Positions 26,568 to 36,242 of a DNA stretch of 64,000 bases are shown piece after piece. The position numbers and the translations under genes were made by a program. Location of the stretch: contig NZ_SJCY01000003.1 of assembly GCF_004354365.1 (NCBI RefSeq), positions 124,001-188,000 of the forward strand, in the 5' to 3' direction. Origin of the DNA: Pedobacter changchengzhani (GTDB taxonomy: Bacteria > Bacteroidota > Bacteroidia > Sphingobacteriales > Sphingobacteriaceae). How positions within the stretch are numbered: the first letter of the stretch is position 1; each line of letters opens with the position of its first letter. A model generated the notes under the pieces. That model did no database searches, was not told the origin of the DNA, and saw only the letters and a list, made by a program, of their open reading frames with translations.

Positions 26568-29500
26568 ATGAAACAACGTTTACTCTATTTATTTGGCTTT
26601 TTAGCACTGTTGCTAAATGTAGCAAATGCACAAGTTACCACTTCGGGTGTTAACGGTAAAATTAAAGATGATAAGGGAATTATTCCCGGCGCAACTATCG
26701 TAATTTTACACGTACCAACCGGTACTACCGCTAAAGCTTCATCCAACGAACTTGGTATTTATCGCATTGGCAATTTAAACCCCGGCGGGCCATATAAAAT
26801 TACGGTAACCTATGTGGGTTACAATCCTATTGTAAAAGAAAATATTTATTTAACGCTTGGTGCTGATCAAAAAATTGATTTGAGCTTAATCGAGCAAGGT
26901 AACCAGTTAACGGATGTTGTAATTAAAGGGAAAAAGGGTGGAACTAAATCTGGAGCAGGTACAAATATCGGCGAAGGACAGATTAAAACGTTACCTACAA
27001 TGAACCGCAGTTTGCAAGATGTAACCCGCGTTACCCCACAAGGAAGTAAAGACAACACTTTTGGAGGTACAAATTTTAGATATAATAACGTAACAATTGA
27101 TGGTGCGATAAATAATGATGCCATTGGTTTTAGCCCTTCGTTAGGTGGCCAAAGTGGAAGTTCTGGCATGCCCGGAAGCAGTACACGTACCAACCCTGTA
27201 TCGTTAGATGCAATACAAGACGTTACCGTTTTACTTGCGCCTTATGATGTTAAAGTTGGGAACTTTTTAGGTGGAAGTATAAATGCCGTAACCCGCGGTG
27301 GTACAAATGATGTTGTGGGCTCTGTGTATGGTTATGGTAGAAATGCTAGCCTTATCGGAAGAAATAAGATTGGAGATAATGCTAAAGAACCAACCGCTTT
27401 TCACGATTATCAAACAGGCTTTCGCGTTGGTTTTCCAATTATAAAAAATAAATTATTCTTTTTTACAAACGAAGAGATTACACGCCGCCAAGACCCAATC
27501 ATTTTAGGTGCTGGTTCTGCTGATATGAAGCTATTAACCTTAGCAGAGGCCAAACAAATAAGTGATTATACAAAATCTGCTTACGGTATTGATGCTGGGA
27601 GCTATGATAATTACAATATCTACTCCCAATCAAACAAGTTTTTTAACCGGTTAGATTGGAATATTAATGAAAACAACCAGTTAACAGTTCGTAACAACAC
27701 CATCATTTCTAAAGCTACAAATTTAGAGCGCGATCAATCTAATTTTAGATTTGGCGGTATAGATTTTAAACAGAATAACAATCAAACATCAACAGTTGCA
27801 GAGTTAAAATCTCGCTTTAATAATGCAACCACTAACGATTTGATTTTAGGTTATTCTACAGTACACGATTTTCGAAATCCACTTTCTAACCCCGCTGTTC
27901 CACAAATAGAAATTTCATCGGGTGGAGGAACTTTGTTTTTGGGTAGCGACCGTGAAGCGAGTATCTTTAATATGAAACAGAATACTTTCGAAATTACTGA
28001 TAACTATACTTTTAGTAAAGGCATTAATACCTTTACGGTTGGTACACATAACGAATTTTATAGCATTAATTATGGTTTTGTAAATGCATGGAATGGTCGT
28101 GTGGGTTACGCATCGGTAAATGATTTTTTAAATAACAGGCCAAACAGGGTACGCGCTAGTTACAATTATGATGATAATAGTCGCGATAACATTATAAATA
28201 ATCCAACGGCACAGTTTGAGGTGAATATGTATAGTGTTTACGGGCAAGATGAAATTCGAGTTAACGACTGTTTAAAATTAACACCGGGCTTGCGTTTCGA
28301 TATGGCTAACCTCCCCAATATGCCTACTTTAAGTTCTAAAACTACAAATTCTCCAGTTGATGCAAATTATGGTACAACTTATACTTACACACAACCATCT
28401 GCGATAAATAATAAGTTTTTAAATAAAATACAAATTTCACCACGTTTGGGTTTCAATTTTGATGCGTTAGGAGATCAAAGCTTAATTATACGTGGCGGAA
28501 CAGGCTTGTTTACTAGTCGTATTCCATTTGCATGGATTGGTTATGCATATTACAATAATGGCGTAAACTATGGCGCATTTGATAAAAGTTACGCTTACAC
28601 AGGTTTAACACCGGTAACGCCTGCCCCAGGCTCTGACCCGATAAAAGATGCTTTATCAGGTAAAGGCGAAGCTGGGTTTGTGGCTAATCAGGGTGTAAAT
28701 GTGAAAGATGCTTCTGGTGCAACGCAGGTAGATTTAGTTGATAATAATTTTAAGATGCCTAAAGCTTGGAGAAGTAATTTAGCGTTTGATTACAAAACAA
28801 ATGATGGATGGAAATTTACTTTAGAAAGTATTTTTAGTCAGGTAATTAAAGATGTTCAATTTCAACAGATTAATTATGTAGATAATCCTACTTATAAAGT
28901 GTACGATACACAAAAGCAACAGCCGATTTATTCTGGTGCAAAAATTAACCCATTATACACCAACGCATTTTTATTATCTAATACAGACAAAGGGTATAAA
29001 TATAGCTTAACAGGCCAAACTAGCAAATCATTTCCTTTTGGTTTAGATATAATGGTGGCTTATACTTATGGCAAATCGAAAGACATTTCTAATGGTATCC
29101 GTAATTCAATGGAATCTAACTGGCAGTTAAATCAATCACTAAGTCCTAATAATCCTGGTTTAGCTTATTCTAATTTCGACATCAGAAATAGAATTATCTC
29201 TACCATAAATTATAAGTTAGATTGGAATAAAAATGGTAAGTATGTATCTAATTTCTCGTTATTTTTTAGCGCACAATCTGGCGCACCATATTCTTTAGGT
29301 TTAGTAAATACCAGAATTAATGGCACCGGCCAAACGGTTAGTTTATTATACATTCCAACTGAGGCTGAAACAAGCAAGTTTTTTCCAAATACCGTGGCTG
29401 GCGCAGCACAATCAGCAGCATTTAGTAGTTACATAAATGGCGATAAATATTTAAGTACCAGACGTGGAGATTTTACCGAACGTAATGGTGCACGCACGCC

Positions 29501-29810
29501 GTGGAATGCTCAAGCAGATTTTCGATTCTCTCAAGATATTCAAGTGTCTAAAGGCAAAAATCCACACGTACTTACCTTCACTTACGATATTATAAACCTT
29601 ACAAATTTAGTTAATAAGAATTGGGGTGTACAATATTTCTCTCCAAATACATACAATTCTATGGCAAGCGTTGGTATTAAAGTAGCTACTCCTGCAACGC
29701 CAACTGCCTATCCAGTTTATACATTCGATCAAGCAAATACATCGTCGTATGCAAAAGATTTCTTCGGCTCTCGCTATCAAATGCAATTGGGTTTAAGGTA
29801 TAGTTTTTAA
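26568..29810 (+). CDS. Oar-like TonB-dependent receptor with carboxypeptidase-like N-domain
   Basis: 1080 aa outer-membrane protein. Signal peptide 1-22 (cleavage after NVANA). A carboxypeptidase-regulatory-like domain follows (about 27-110; GIIPGATIVILHVPTGT), then a plug domain (about 125-240; LPTMNRSLQDVTRVTPQG) and a long beta-barrel ending in the aromatic LGLRYSF. It lacks a neighbouring SusD gene, so it is not a SusC-type pair. Oar proteins are linked to uptake or secretion of large ligands; the ligand here is unknown. It has its own promoter and terminator. Confidence 0.92.
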   Translation: MKQRLLYLFGFLALLLNVANAQVTTSGVNGKIKDDKGIIPGATIVILHVPTGTTAKASSNELGIYRIGNLNPGGPYKITVTYVGYNPIVKENIYLTLGADQKIDLSLIEQGNQLTDVVIKGKKGGTKSGAGTNIGEGQIKTLPTMNRSLQDVTRVTPQGSKDNTFGGTNFRYNNVTIDGAINNDAIGFSPSLGGQSGSSGMPGSSTRTNPVSLDAIQDVTVLLAPYDVKVGNFLGGSINAVTRGGTNDVVGSVYGYGRNASLIGRNKIGDNAKEPTAFHDYQTGFRVGFPIIKNKLFFFTNEEITRRQDPIILGAGSADMKLLTLAEAKQISDYTKSAYGIDAGSYDNYNIYSQSNKFFNRLDWNINENNQLTVRNNTIISKATNLERDQSNFRFGGIDFKQNNNQTSTVAELKSRFNNATTNDLILGYSTVHDFRNPLSNPAVPQIEISSGGGTLFLGSDREASIFNMKQNTFEITDNYTFSKGINTFTVGTHNEFYSINYGFVNAWNGRVGYASVNDFLNNRPNRVRASYNYDDNSRDNIINNPTAQFEVNMYSVYGQDEIRVNDCLKLTPGLRFDMANLPNMPTLSSKTTNSPVDANYGTTYTYTQPSAINNKFLNKIQISPRLGFNFDALGDQSLIIRGGTGLFTSRIPFAWIGYAYYNNGVNYGAFDKSYAYTGLTPVTPAPGSDPIKDALSGKGEAGFVANQGVNVKDASGATQVDLVDNNFKMPKAWRSNLAFDYKTNDGWKFTLESIFSQVIKDVQFQQINYVDNPTYKVYDTQKQQPIYSGAKINPLYTNAFLLSNTDKGYKYSLTGQTSKSFPFGLDIMVAYTYGKSKDISNGIRNSMESNWQLNQSLSPNNPGLAYSNFDIRNRIISTINYKLDWNKNGKYVSNFSLFFSAQSGAPYSLGLVNTRINGTGQTVSLLYIPTEAETSKFFPNTVAGAAQSAAFSSYINGDKYLSTRRGDFTERNGARTPWNAQADFRFSQDIQVSKGKNPHVLTFTYDIINLTNLVNKNWGVQYFSPNTYNSMASVGIKVATPATPTAYPVYTFDQANTSSYAKDFFGSRYQMQLGLRYSF

Positions 29811-29833
29811 CTTCCGAATAATTTAAAAATGCA

Positions 29834-29874
29834 AAAAAAAACTCCTCTGTCGGTAGATAGAGGAGTTTTTTTTC
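29834..29874. terminator. Bidirectional terminator
   Basis: Stem ACTCCTCT / AGAGGAGT flanked by A and T runs on both sides; serves the receptor gene (plus) and the convergent acyltransferase (minus). Confidence 0.85.
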
Positions 29875-29882
29875 GTGCTAAA

Positions 29883-30692
29883 TTAATTGTTTCCCAAATT
29901 GTATAAACCCTTCCGTAAAAAACTTAATAGCGATACATTACAATCTCTATTCGGAATTTCATTCAATAATATCGGTTTTCCTATTCTGATGTGAAGCTTA
30001 TGCCCTTTTTTATTAAATAACTCCGAAATTAATTTAGCAGTTTGTAATGAAGGATGAATCATCTTTAAAATGCTAAAAAACATACCATTATTACCATGAA
30101 AATAAACAGGCAAAATGGGTACGTTGGCTTTAGATATAATTTTTCCAACTACCGGATGCCATTCATTATCGGTTATTTGTTTTTTCTTAATATGATATGA
30201 AGATACTTCGCCCGCGGGAAATATGGTAACCGGTGTACCACTACTTAAGGCCTTTAAAGTAATTTTTAAACCGCTGATGCTTGAAGCGTCTTGTATTTTT
30301 TCGAATGGATTTACGGCAATAATGCATTTCTCAAGATTGGGGATTTTTTTCAATAAGAAATTTCCCATAAACATGGTATCTGCTCTAACCTCGCCGAGTG
30401 TACTTAATATTGCCAAAGATTCTATGCCACCATACGGGTGATTGGCAATGGCAATGAAAGCACCGTTTTTTGGTATATTTTTAAGGTCGTCTGGATGTAT
30501 TTCAACTTCGATACCCAATGTTTTAAGCAAATGATCTGCAAAAGGTGCGCCTTCCAAACCATTTGATTCGTTGATGATGTTATTAAACTTGTCAATCTTC
30601 ATCAATTTCATTATTGCCGAAGCGAGCCCAGGAATTGGTATATATGAAAGACCGGTAGCCTTCGAAAAATTTTCTTTAGATATGAGATCCAT
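29883..30692 (-). CDS. Lysophospholipid-type acyltransferase (PlsC-like)
   Basis: About 269 aa. Acyltransferase motifs are visible: ANHPYGGIESL (HP-x-GG-x-E variant of the HX4D motif) near residue 82 and FPAGEVSSYH, equivalent to the FPEGT substrate motif, near 155. It aligns throughout with the N-terminal half of the 583-aa protein at 31300-33051, so the two are paralogues. A longer start at 30734 exists, but MDLISKENFSKATG matches the paralogue N-terminus better. Expected role: acylation of a membrane-lipid precursor. Confidence 0.85.
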   Translation of the reverse strand: MDLISKENFSKATGLSYIPIPGLASAIMKLMKIDKFNNIINESNGLEGAPFADHLLKTLGIEVEIHPDDLKNIPKNGAFIAIANHPYGGIESLAILSTLGEVRADTMFMGNFLLKKIPNLEKCIIAVNPFEKIQDASSISGLKITLKALSSGTPVTIFPAGEVSSYHIKKKQITDNEWHPVVGKIISKANVPILPVYFHGNNGMFFSILKMIHPSLQTAKLISELFNKKGHKLHIRIGKPILLNEIPNRDCNVSLLSFLRKGLYNLGNN

Positions 30693-30976
30693 AATTTGGC
30701 GTTTAAAAAAGCGTATTGCTGTATTTTCACCCAAATTAATGAATGTGTAATTTATAAATACGATAAAAAGAAGTAGAAAGTTTGTTTGGCTTAACTACAA
30801 CTTATAAAGCGTTAATAAAGGTAACAGATTAATTCAATTGATTGACCTTTAGTTATAGATTAACAAACTATTTTCAAATTATTTTATTTTCTCAAAACAA
30901 TTTGAAATTTTTATTGTCATGTATATAGTTTGTTTGGTTTAGTTTTATTGGTGGATGCCTGTAAAACATAAATATT

Positions 30977-31012
30977 AGCCTCATAGAAATATGGGGCTTT
31001 CTCATTTTTTTT
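30977..31012 (+). terminator. Orphan terminator 1
   Basis: Stem AGCCTCAT / ATGGGGCT (one G-U pair) followed within a few bases by an eight-T run. No coding gene precedes it on this strand. Confidence 0.6.
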
Positions 31013-31121
31013 CAGAATTAAAATTTTCTTCATCAAATCTTAATAAATAAAGGGTATCATTGTAGTGTAAGGGGTGAGAGCCTTACATCAATCAATTGAT
31101 TGAGAGCGTTAATTTAGATTG

Positions 31122-31153
31122 AGGAGTACAACTTTGTTGTGCTCCTTTTTTTT
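31122..31153 (+). terminator. Orphan terminator 2
   Basis: 11-bp stem AGGAGTACAAC / GTTGTGCTCCT with a 3-nt loop and a long T-run; no coding gene precedes it on this strand. Confidence 0.7.
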
Positions 31154-31260
31154 ATGCATGTATTTTAGATAACAAAATATTAACGTACAAGTAACAGGGT
31201 GATATTATTTTTGTTGTGTAGATATTGGTAGTATTTATACAGTTTAGTTAGTTGATAATA

Positions 31261-31289
31261 AAAAACCCAGATGGATGTCTGGGTTTTTT
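31261..31289 (-). terminator. Terminator of the fused acyltransferase gene
   Basis: AAAAACCCAGA / TCTGGGTTTTTT, 7-nt loop, symmetrical and so possibly bidirectional; located 10 nt after the stop codon of the minus-strand gene. Confidence 0.85.
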
Positions 31290-31299
31290 AATAAGTAAT

Positions 31300-33051
31300 T
31301 TACAAATTCTTGCCAATTTTTTCAATCATCCCTGGTGGGATATTGTGTGTATCCACCACCAAGAATCCATCTAAACAATCAGAAAATTTAGGATCGATAT
31401 TAAACGAAATGATTTTAGCATTTAGATTCATGTACTGCCTTAAAAGCACAGGAACTTTCATGTGCGAGTTTTCAATGTCTCCAATAATACTATCTAAATC
31501 TTTAAAAGATTCACTGCTATCTACCAACGTATCTGTCGAAATGGGAAGTAAATCTGCCTTAAATTTATTTCTAGGCTTTACGTACGTAGCCATTTCATAA
31601 TCAAAATGATTTTTTGTAATATAATCAACAATTAAAGCTTTACTGAATTTAGAAAAATTATTACTAATACTTACCGGGCCGAAAAGATAACGGTATTGAG
31701 GATTATCGATAAGGTATTTTAAAATGCCTTTCCACAATAGAAATAAAGGAAGGGGTTTGCCTTGGTACTCTTTTCTAATCCACGATCTTCCCAATTCAAT
31801 TCCCTGCCTCAAAACGGGATAAAACTGATCTTTAATTTTGAAAAGCTCAGATAAATAAAATCCTCTCCGACCCATTTTCTCTAAAATTTCGTCGCCTTTG
31901 CCAATTCTATAAGCTCCAACAATATTTTCTAGTTCATTATCCCAAATAAATAAATGATTATAATAAATGTCATAGTTATCTAAATCTATCTTCTTATTGG
32001 TTCCTTCGCCCACCTCGCGAAAGGTGATTTCGCGCAACCGACCAATTTCTCTTAAAATATTGGGTATTTGTAAAGTCGGCGCAATAAAGACTTCATAATT
32101 TTTTTCTGTCCAGATTTTAAACGCCTCTAAAGTTTCAATTTCGGTTTTAAGTAAATTACGGGGTGTTTCCTCTATTATTGGAGTAGGTGTTTTTTTAATT
32201 TTAAAAAGTTTTAATGGGTTAAAAATCGTCTTTTCTTTATCCAAACCAATCCCTAAAGCATAAGTCCTTGCCCTTAAAAATTCCATTAACTTATTGCTTT
32301 TGTTCATATTCGATATTTCATCGATAGCAATGGGTTTGCCTACACGAACTTTAATGATACGGCCGTGTTTATTTAAAAATTCTGACGGTAGCTTTGCGGT
32401 ACGAAGCGTGGGGTGAATAAAACTTAAAATATTAAATAACACACCATTATTGCCATGAAAATATATAGGTACTACCGGCACTTTAGCTTTAGCTATCAAT
32501 TTCCCAACAACCGGATGCCACATTCTATCGGTTACTTGTTGCGCATCTAATTTGAATGTAGAAACTTCACCCGCCGGGAAAATGCCAATAGGTGTACCGC
32601 TTCTTAATAAATCGAAAGTTAATTTTAAACCACTAATACTGGAAGAGTGCTGTACGTTTTCAAAAGGGTTAACGGCAACAAAAAATTCATCTAAATTTGG
32701 TATCTTTTTTAAAATGAAGTTTACCATCACTTTCGCATCTGGCCTTACGGTACATAATAACTTAACAAGTGCCAAGCCTTCAATGCCTCCATACGGATGG
32801 TTTGCAATAGCGATAAATGGACCGGTTTTAGGGATATTTTTTAAGTCATCTTCATCAAAATCAATCGAAACACCTACCGTTTCTAAAATTTTATCCACAA
32901 ACTCTAATCCATTAAAGTGTTGATTTTGAGAAAAAACATCATTAATCTCATTAAGCTTCATAAGTTCCATCATCAAGCCAGCTAAGCCAGGTACGCCAAG
33001 TTTATCAATTTTAGTAGCCTTGGCAAATTCTGAGGTCGTAATGATTTTCAT
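31300..33051 (-). CDS. Fused PlsC-type acyltransferase and GNAT N-acyltransferase (OlsF-like)
   Basis: 583 aa, two enzymes in one chain. N-terminal acyltransferase (about 1-285): ANHPYGGIEGLALV near 84 and FPAGEVSTFKL near 160. A linker (about 285-310) is followed by a C-terminal GNAT/OlsB-like domain (about 315-560) with NIVGAYRIGKG, GFYLSELFKI and ELGRSWIRKEYQG. This layout is that of OlsF, the bifunctional enzyme making ornithine lipids. Related enzymes in Bacteroidota make glycine or serine lipids, so the head group cannot be fixed from sequence. A stand-alone paralogue of the first half lies 600 bp away. Confidence 0.87.
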   Translation of the reverse strand: MKIITTSEFAKATKIDKLGVPGLAGLMMELMKLNEINDVFSQNQHFNGLEFVDKILETVGVSIDFDEDDLKNIPKTGPFIAIANHPYGGIEGLALVKLLCTVRPDAKVMVNFILKKIPNLDEFFVAVNPFENVQHSSSISGLKLTFDLLRSGTPIGIFPAGEVSTFKLDAQQVTDRMWHPVVGKLIAKAKVPVVPIYFHGNNGVLFNILSFIHPTLRTAKLPSEFLNKHGRIIKVRVGKPIAIDEISNMNKSNKLMEFLRARTYALGIGLDKEKTIFNPLKLFKIKKTPTPIIEETPRNLLKTEIETLEAFKIWTEKNYEVFIAPTLQIPNILREIGRLREITFREVGEGTNKKIDLDNYDIYYNHLFIWDNELENIVGAYRIGKGDEILEKMGRRGFYLSELFKIKDQFYPVLRQGIELGRSWIRKEYQGKPLPLFLLWKGILKYLIDNPQYRYLFGPVSISNNFSKFSKALIVDYITKNHFDYEMATYVKPRNKFKADLLPISTDTLVDSSESFKDLDSIIGDIENSHMKVPVLLRQYMNLNAKIISFNIDPKFSDCLDGFLVVDTHNIPPGMIEKIGKNL

Positions 33052-33266
33052 CGATATATTTTCTTTTAATGGTTATTGCGCATACCAGATGGAATTTTAA
33101 TACCGCTAGGCTTTAAAATATAACGTTCGCGCCACTTATTTTTTAAGTGCAAACTTTAATCTGGTTATTTAGTAAAGATGATCTAATTTTTAGAATATCA
33201 CACCAATTTGCAATCCCAAAAATATGATTTATATTTATAATTAATACGTCATAAACGCACTCAAAA

Positions 33267-34169
33267 ATGAAAGCTGGATTTAATAAGCATTTTGGTTTTA
33301 GCAAAGGCGAGTTTAACGGGCTTTTGGTTCTGATTTTTTTGATCATTGGACTTAGATTAACGCCAATAATTTACAGTCATTTTGAAACCAATGATGGAGA
33401 TGATGCCGCCACAATGGCTACAATCCAAAGGATAGCGCTCATTTCAATAGAAAAGGATAACTACACAAGAGATCGGATTGAGGCTTCAGAATCAAAAATA
33501 CCCGCTAAACTTTTTTCTTTCGATCCAAATACTATTGATGCATCGGGCTGGCAAAGTTTAGGGCTTTCTGTTAAGCAAGCACAATCTATCGTAAATTATC
33601 GAAACAAGGGCGGAAAATTTTACAAAGCAGAAGATTTACAAAAAATGTACACCATTTCTCCGCAAATGTATCAGAAGCTTTTGCCCTATGTACAGATAGA
33701 TGATAAGGTTACAAATGGTTATACAAAAAAAGACTTCCAGTACGAGAAAAAAGAATACACCAAAAAAGCGTTGGTTATTGTTGAAATTAATCAAGCAGAC
33801 TCTGCCCAACTCGACGAAATAAAAGGTATTGGTGGCGCATTCGCAATGCGGATTTTAAAATACCGAGAAAGAATTGGTGGGTTTTATAAAAAAGAACAAT
33901 TAAAAGAGGTTTTCGGATTAGACTCTGTTAAATATGAAGAAATTAAGGCACAGATAACTATAAATGCTGATGCCGTAAAGAAGATTAACATCAATACCGC
34001 AACTTTTAACGATTTAAAATCTTCTCCGTATCTCAGTTACAAACAAATGAATGCCATCATCCAATATAGAAAGCAACATGGTAATTTTGCCAGTGTTGCA
34101 GATTTACAACGAGTAGCTATTCTTACACCACAGGTGATAGAGAAGATTTCTCCTTATCTTTTATATTGA
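33267..34169 (+). CDS. Helix-hairpin-helix (ComEA-like) protein
   Basis: 300 aa. One N-terminal hydrophobic segment (about 17-36) anchors it. Three helix-hairpin-helix units then follow: DASGWQSLGLSVKQAQSIVN (about 94), ADSAQLDEIKGIGGAFAMRI (about 175) and INTATFNDLKSSPYLSYKQM (about 245). Such repeats bind DNA without sequence preference. The lack of other competence genes nearby means DNA uptake is only one possibility. Confidence 0.85.
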   Translation: MKAGFNKHFGFSKGEFNGLLVLIFLIIGLRLTPIIYSHFETNDGDDAATMATIQRIALISIEKDNYTRDRIEASESKIPAKLFSFDPNTIDASGWQSLGLSVKQAQSIVNYRNKGGKFYKAEDLQKMYTISPQMYQKLLPYVQIDDKVTNGYTKKDFQYEKKEYTKKALVIVEINQADSAQLDEIKGIGGAFAMRILKYRERIGGFYKKEQLKEVFGLDSVKYEEIKAQITINADAVKKININTATFNDLKSSPYLSYKQMNAIIQYRKQHGNFASVADLQRVAILTPQVIEKISPYLLY

Positions 34170-34301
34170 TAAAAAAAACGCCGCTAGTGACATGAAAGAA
34201 AACTTCTTTAGCTAATAACCTGCATTAAGCCAAGATTTATTTTACTTTAACATGTAGCATGAATAAAAATCGCTTTTAATTTAAATTTACAGCTTAGTAT
34301 T

Positions 34302-34391
34302 GTATAACCAAAGGTATTGAACCGAATACCATTTCATTCTATATTTTGCAGAATATTACATGGTAATCAACTATAAAATAATTGGTTATAC
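34302..34391. promoter_or_regulatory. Nested inverted repeats upstream of acyl-CoA dehydrogenase
   Basis: GTATAACCAA (34302-34311) and its exact complement TTGGTTATAC (34382-34391) frame the region. Inside, GGTATT-N6-AATACC at 34313-34330 is a perfect palindrome of operator type. It may bind a repressor of the downstream gene; no regulator gene is nearby. Confidence 0.4.
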
Positions 34392-34416
34392 TTGCTAAAA
34401 TTCATAAAAATAATTA

Positions 34417-35568
34417 ATGACAGATTCATATAATTTCTTAGAGACAGAAACGCAAAGAAGCGTAACCGCTATGGTAAAAGATTTTGCCGAAAAGCATATT
34501 CGCTCAAAAGTAATGGAGTGGGATGAGGCGCAAACATTTCCAGTAGAATTGTTTAAGCAGTTGGGCAATTTAGGTTTAATGGGCGTTTTAGTGCCCGAAA
34601 ATTATGGCGGTTCGGGTTTAGGTTATCAAGAATATGTAGACGTAATTGTGGGCATATCTAGCGTGTGTGGTTCAATTGGTTTATCGCTAGCTGCACATAA
34701 TTCTCTATGTACAGGTCATATTTTAGCCTTCGGTAATGAAGAACAAAAGCAAAAATGGTTACCAAAATTAGCATCAGCCGAATGGATTGGCGCTTGGGGA
34801 TTAACAGAAGCAAATACTGGTTCTGACGCTTTACGCATGATGACCACGGCAGTAGAAGATGGAGATGACTATATCATAAATGGATCGAAAAATTGGATTA
34901 CGCACGGCAAAAGTGGAGATATTGCGGTGGTAATGATCCGTACAGGAGAGAGTGGAAGCTCAAAAGGTATTTCGGCGATTGTTGTAGAACGTGGTACACC
35001 TGGTTTTTCTGCCGGTAAGAAAGAAAACAAATTAGGTATGCGCGCATCAGAAACCACAGAAATGATTTTCGATAATTGCCGTGTACCAAAAGCAAATTTA
35101 CTTGGTAATGTAGGTGAAGGTTTTAAGCAGGCTATGAAAGTTTTAGATGGTGGAAGAATTTCGATCGCTGCTTTAGCTTTAGGGATAGCAAAAGGTGCTT
35201 TCGATGCTGCGGTTGCCTACTCAAAACAACGCCAGCAATTTGGGCAACCAATTTCTAGTTTTCAGGCCATAAGCTTTAAACTAGCAGATATGGCTACGGA
35301 AATCGAAGCTGCAGAATTATTGATTCGACAGGCTGCTGATTTGAAAAATAGGCATTTACCAATGACTAAGGAATCGGCAATGGCGAAATATTTTGCTTCA
35401 GAAGTTGCAGTTAAAGTTGCAACCGAAGCGGTTCAAATATTTGGAGGTTATGGCTACACGAAAGATTTTCCGGTAGAAAAATTTTATCGGGATAGTAAGC
35501 TTTGTACGATAGGAGAGGGCACTTCAGAAATTCAGAAAATTGTAATTGCGAGGGAGATATTACGGTAG
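34417..35568 (+). CDS. Acyl-CoA dehydrogenase
   Basis: 383 aa FAD enzyme oxidising acyl-CoA to trans-2-enoyl-CoA, with electrons passed to ETF. Signatures: [15 protein letters not shown] (near 128-142, FAD/substrate region), [20 protein letters not shown], and the C-terminal [19 protein letters not shown] followed by [11 protein letters not shown], whose Glu is the catalytic base in the short-chain group. A chain-length class cannot be fixed. A repeat hairpin starts right at its stop codon. Confidence 0.94.
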   Translation: MTDSYNFLETETQRSVTAMVKDFAEKHIRSKVMEWDEAQTFPVELFKQLGNLGLMGVLVPENYGGSGLGYQEYVDVIVGISSVCGSIGLSLAAHNSLCTGHILAFGNEEQKQKWLPKLASAEWIGAWGLTEANTGSDALRMMTTAVEDGDDYIINGSKNWITHGKSGDIAVVMIRTGESGSSKGISAIVVERGTPGFSAGKKENKLGMRASETTEMIFDNCRVPKANLLGNVGEGFKQAMKVLDGGRISIAALALGIAKGAFDAAVAYSKQRQQFGQPISSFQAISFKLADMATEIEAAELLIRQAADLKNRHLPMTKESAMAKYFASEVAVKVATEAVQIFGGYGYTKDFPVEKFYRDSKLCTIGEGTSEIQKIVIAREILR

Positions 35569-35660
35569 AGAGGTTGAGGACTGGGCCGAGGTTGGTAATA
35601 AGATCGAGGTTAAGGTTGAGGTTGAGAATGCAGGTTTAGCCTTAATCTCAACCTTAACCT
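35569..35660 (+). repeat. Inverted GAGGTT-type repeat array after acyl-CoA dehydrogenase
   Basis: Starting at the stop codon, units of GAGGTTG/AGGTTA type run to about 35625. AGGTTAAGGTTGAG (35607-35620) has its exact complement at 35647-35660, a 14-bp perfect stem with a 26-nt loop. Period is 6-7 nt. Confidence 0.75.
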
Positions 35661-35671
35661 ATATAATTACC

Positions 35672-36058
35672 TTACAACTGCGGTTCTTTAACGCTTATTA
35701 TACTATCTACCACATAAACGCTAAAGCCACGCCATGGAAGCGTATTTTTGTACTCTTTATAATGCAACTCGTAAAATTTGCCGCCGTTACTCATCATTTT
35801 CTCTGCAATTTGTTTGCTATTGATAGAGAATTCGAATTCGTTATTTTGCAAAGTACCCGTTTGCTTTGATTTTATACCGCTTTGAATTAACTTCCCTTCG
35901 TAGGTTTTAAATACATAACCCTTCTTAACTACATAGTTTAACTCGCCAGCTTTTACGCCTTCGCCAAAAACAAAAAAGTATCTGTAATATAATAGAGCGC
36001 CCAAAATTACCACGATAATTATCGTTATAATTGAAATTATTTTTTTTCCAGTTGTCAT
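35672..36058 (-). CDS. Membrane-anchored protein of unknown function
   Basis: 128 aa. One N-terminal membrane segment (about 6-26, very Ile-rich), then a soluble domain of about 100 residues on the outer side (LNYVVKKGYVFKTYEGKLIQ). No catalytic motif is visible and no family can be named with confidence. It is convergent with the acyl-CoA dehydrogenase and divergent from rpsU. Confidence 0.8.
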   Translation of the reverse strand: MTTGKKIISIITIIIVVILGALLYYRYFFVFGEGVKAGELNYVVKKGYVFKTYEGKLIQSGIKSKQTGTLQNNEFEFSINSKQIAEKMMSNGGKFYELHYKEYKNTLPWRGFSVYVVDSIISVKEPQL

Positions 36059-36156
36059 ATCTTTCGTTTAAAATTTAAATGTAGGAAAAGAAAATTCAAT
36101 ATGATTAATTTTTATTGGGTGTATTTAAAATTATGAAATAAAAAAATGATAAACAG

Positions 36157-36187
36157 TTTCTCATTTTCAATATTTTACCTACATTTG
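36157..36187 (+). promoter_or_regulatory. Promoter of rpsU
   Basis: TTT (36157-36159), 20 nt, TACATTTG (36180-36187). The -7 element is exact and the -33 element is one base off. Confidence 0.6.
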
Positions 36188-36223
36188 CATCCCCTGATAG
36201 AAAGGGAAATTTAAAAACCACGA

Positions 36224-36230
36224 GAGGAGG
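36224..36230 (+). promoter_or_regulatory. Strong Shine-Dalgarno of rpsU
   Basis: GAGGAGG, 12 nt before the ATG. Genes in this window otherwise show A-rich leaders without such a motif. In Flavobacterium johnsoniae bS21 helps hide the anti-SD of 16S rRNA and its own mRNA keeps a strong SD, which gives feedback control; this copy fits that pattern. Confidence 0.75.
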
Positions 36231-36242
36231 TATTTCAGCGTT

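Larger units (their letters stand above)
30693..31260. other. Gene-free region with two plus-strand terminators
   Basis: No ORF fits this 568-nt gap. Two terminator-like hairpins face the plus strand: AGCCTCAT / ATGGGGCT plus T-run (30977-31012) and AGGAGTACAAC / GTTGTGCTCCT plus T-run (31122-31153). A weak promoter-like TTG, 20 nt, ATAGTTTG lies upstream of the first. Short non-coding RNAs are possible. Confidence 0.4.

Noticed and set aside
33267-34169. Competence gene comEA with a DNA-uptake locus
   Set aside because: Only the helix-hairpin-helix repeats support it; no comEC, pilus or dprA gene is near.
35546-35869. 107-aa frame overlapping the end of acyl-CoA dehydrogenase
   Set aside because: It runs through the repeat array and antisense to the membrane-anchored protein gene.
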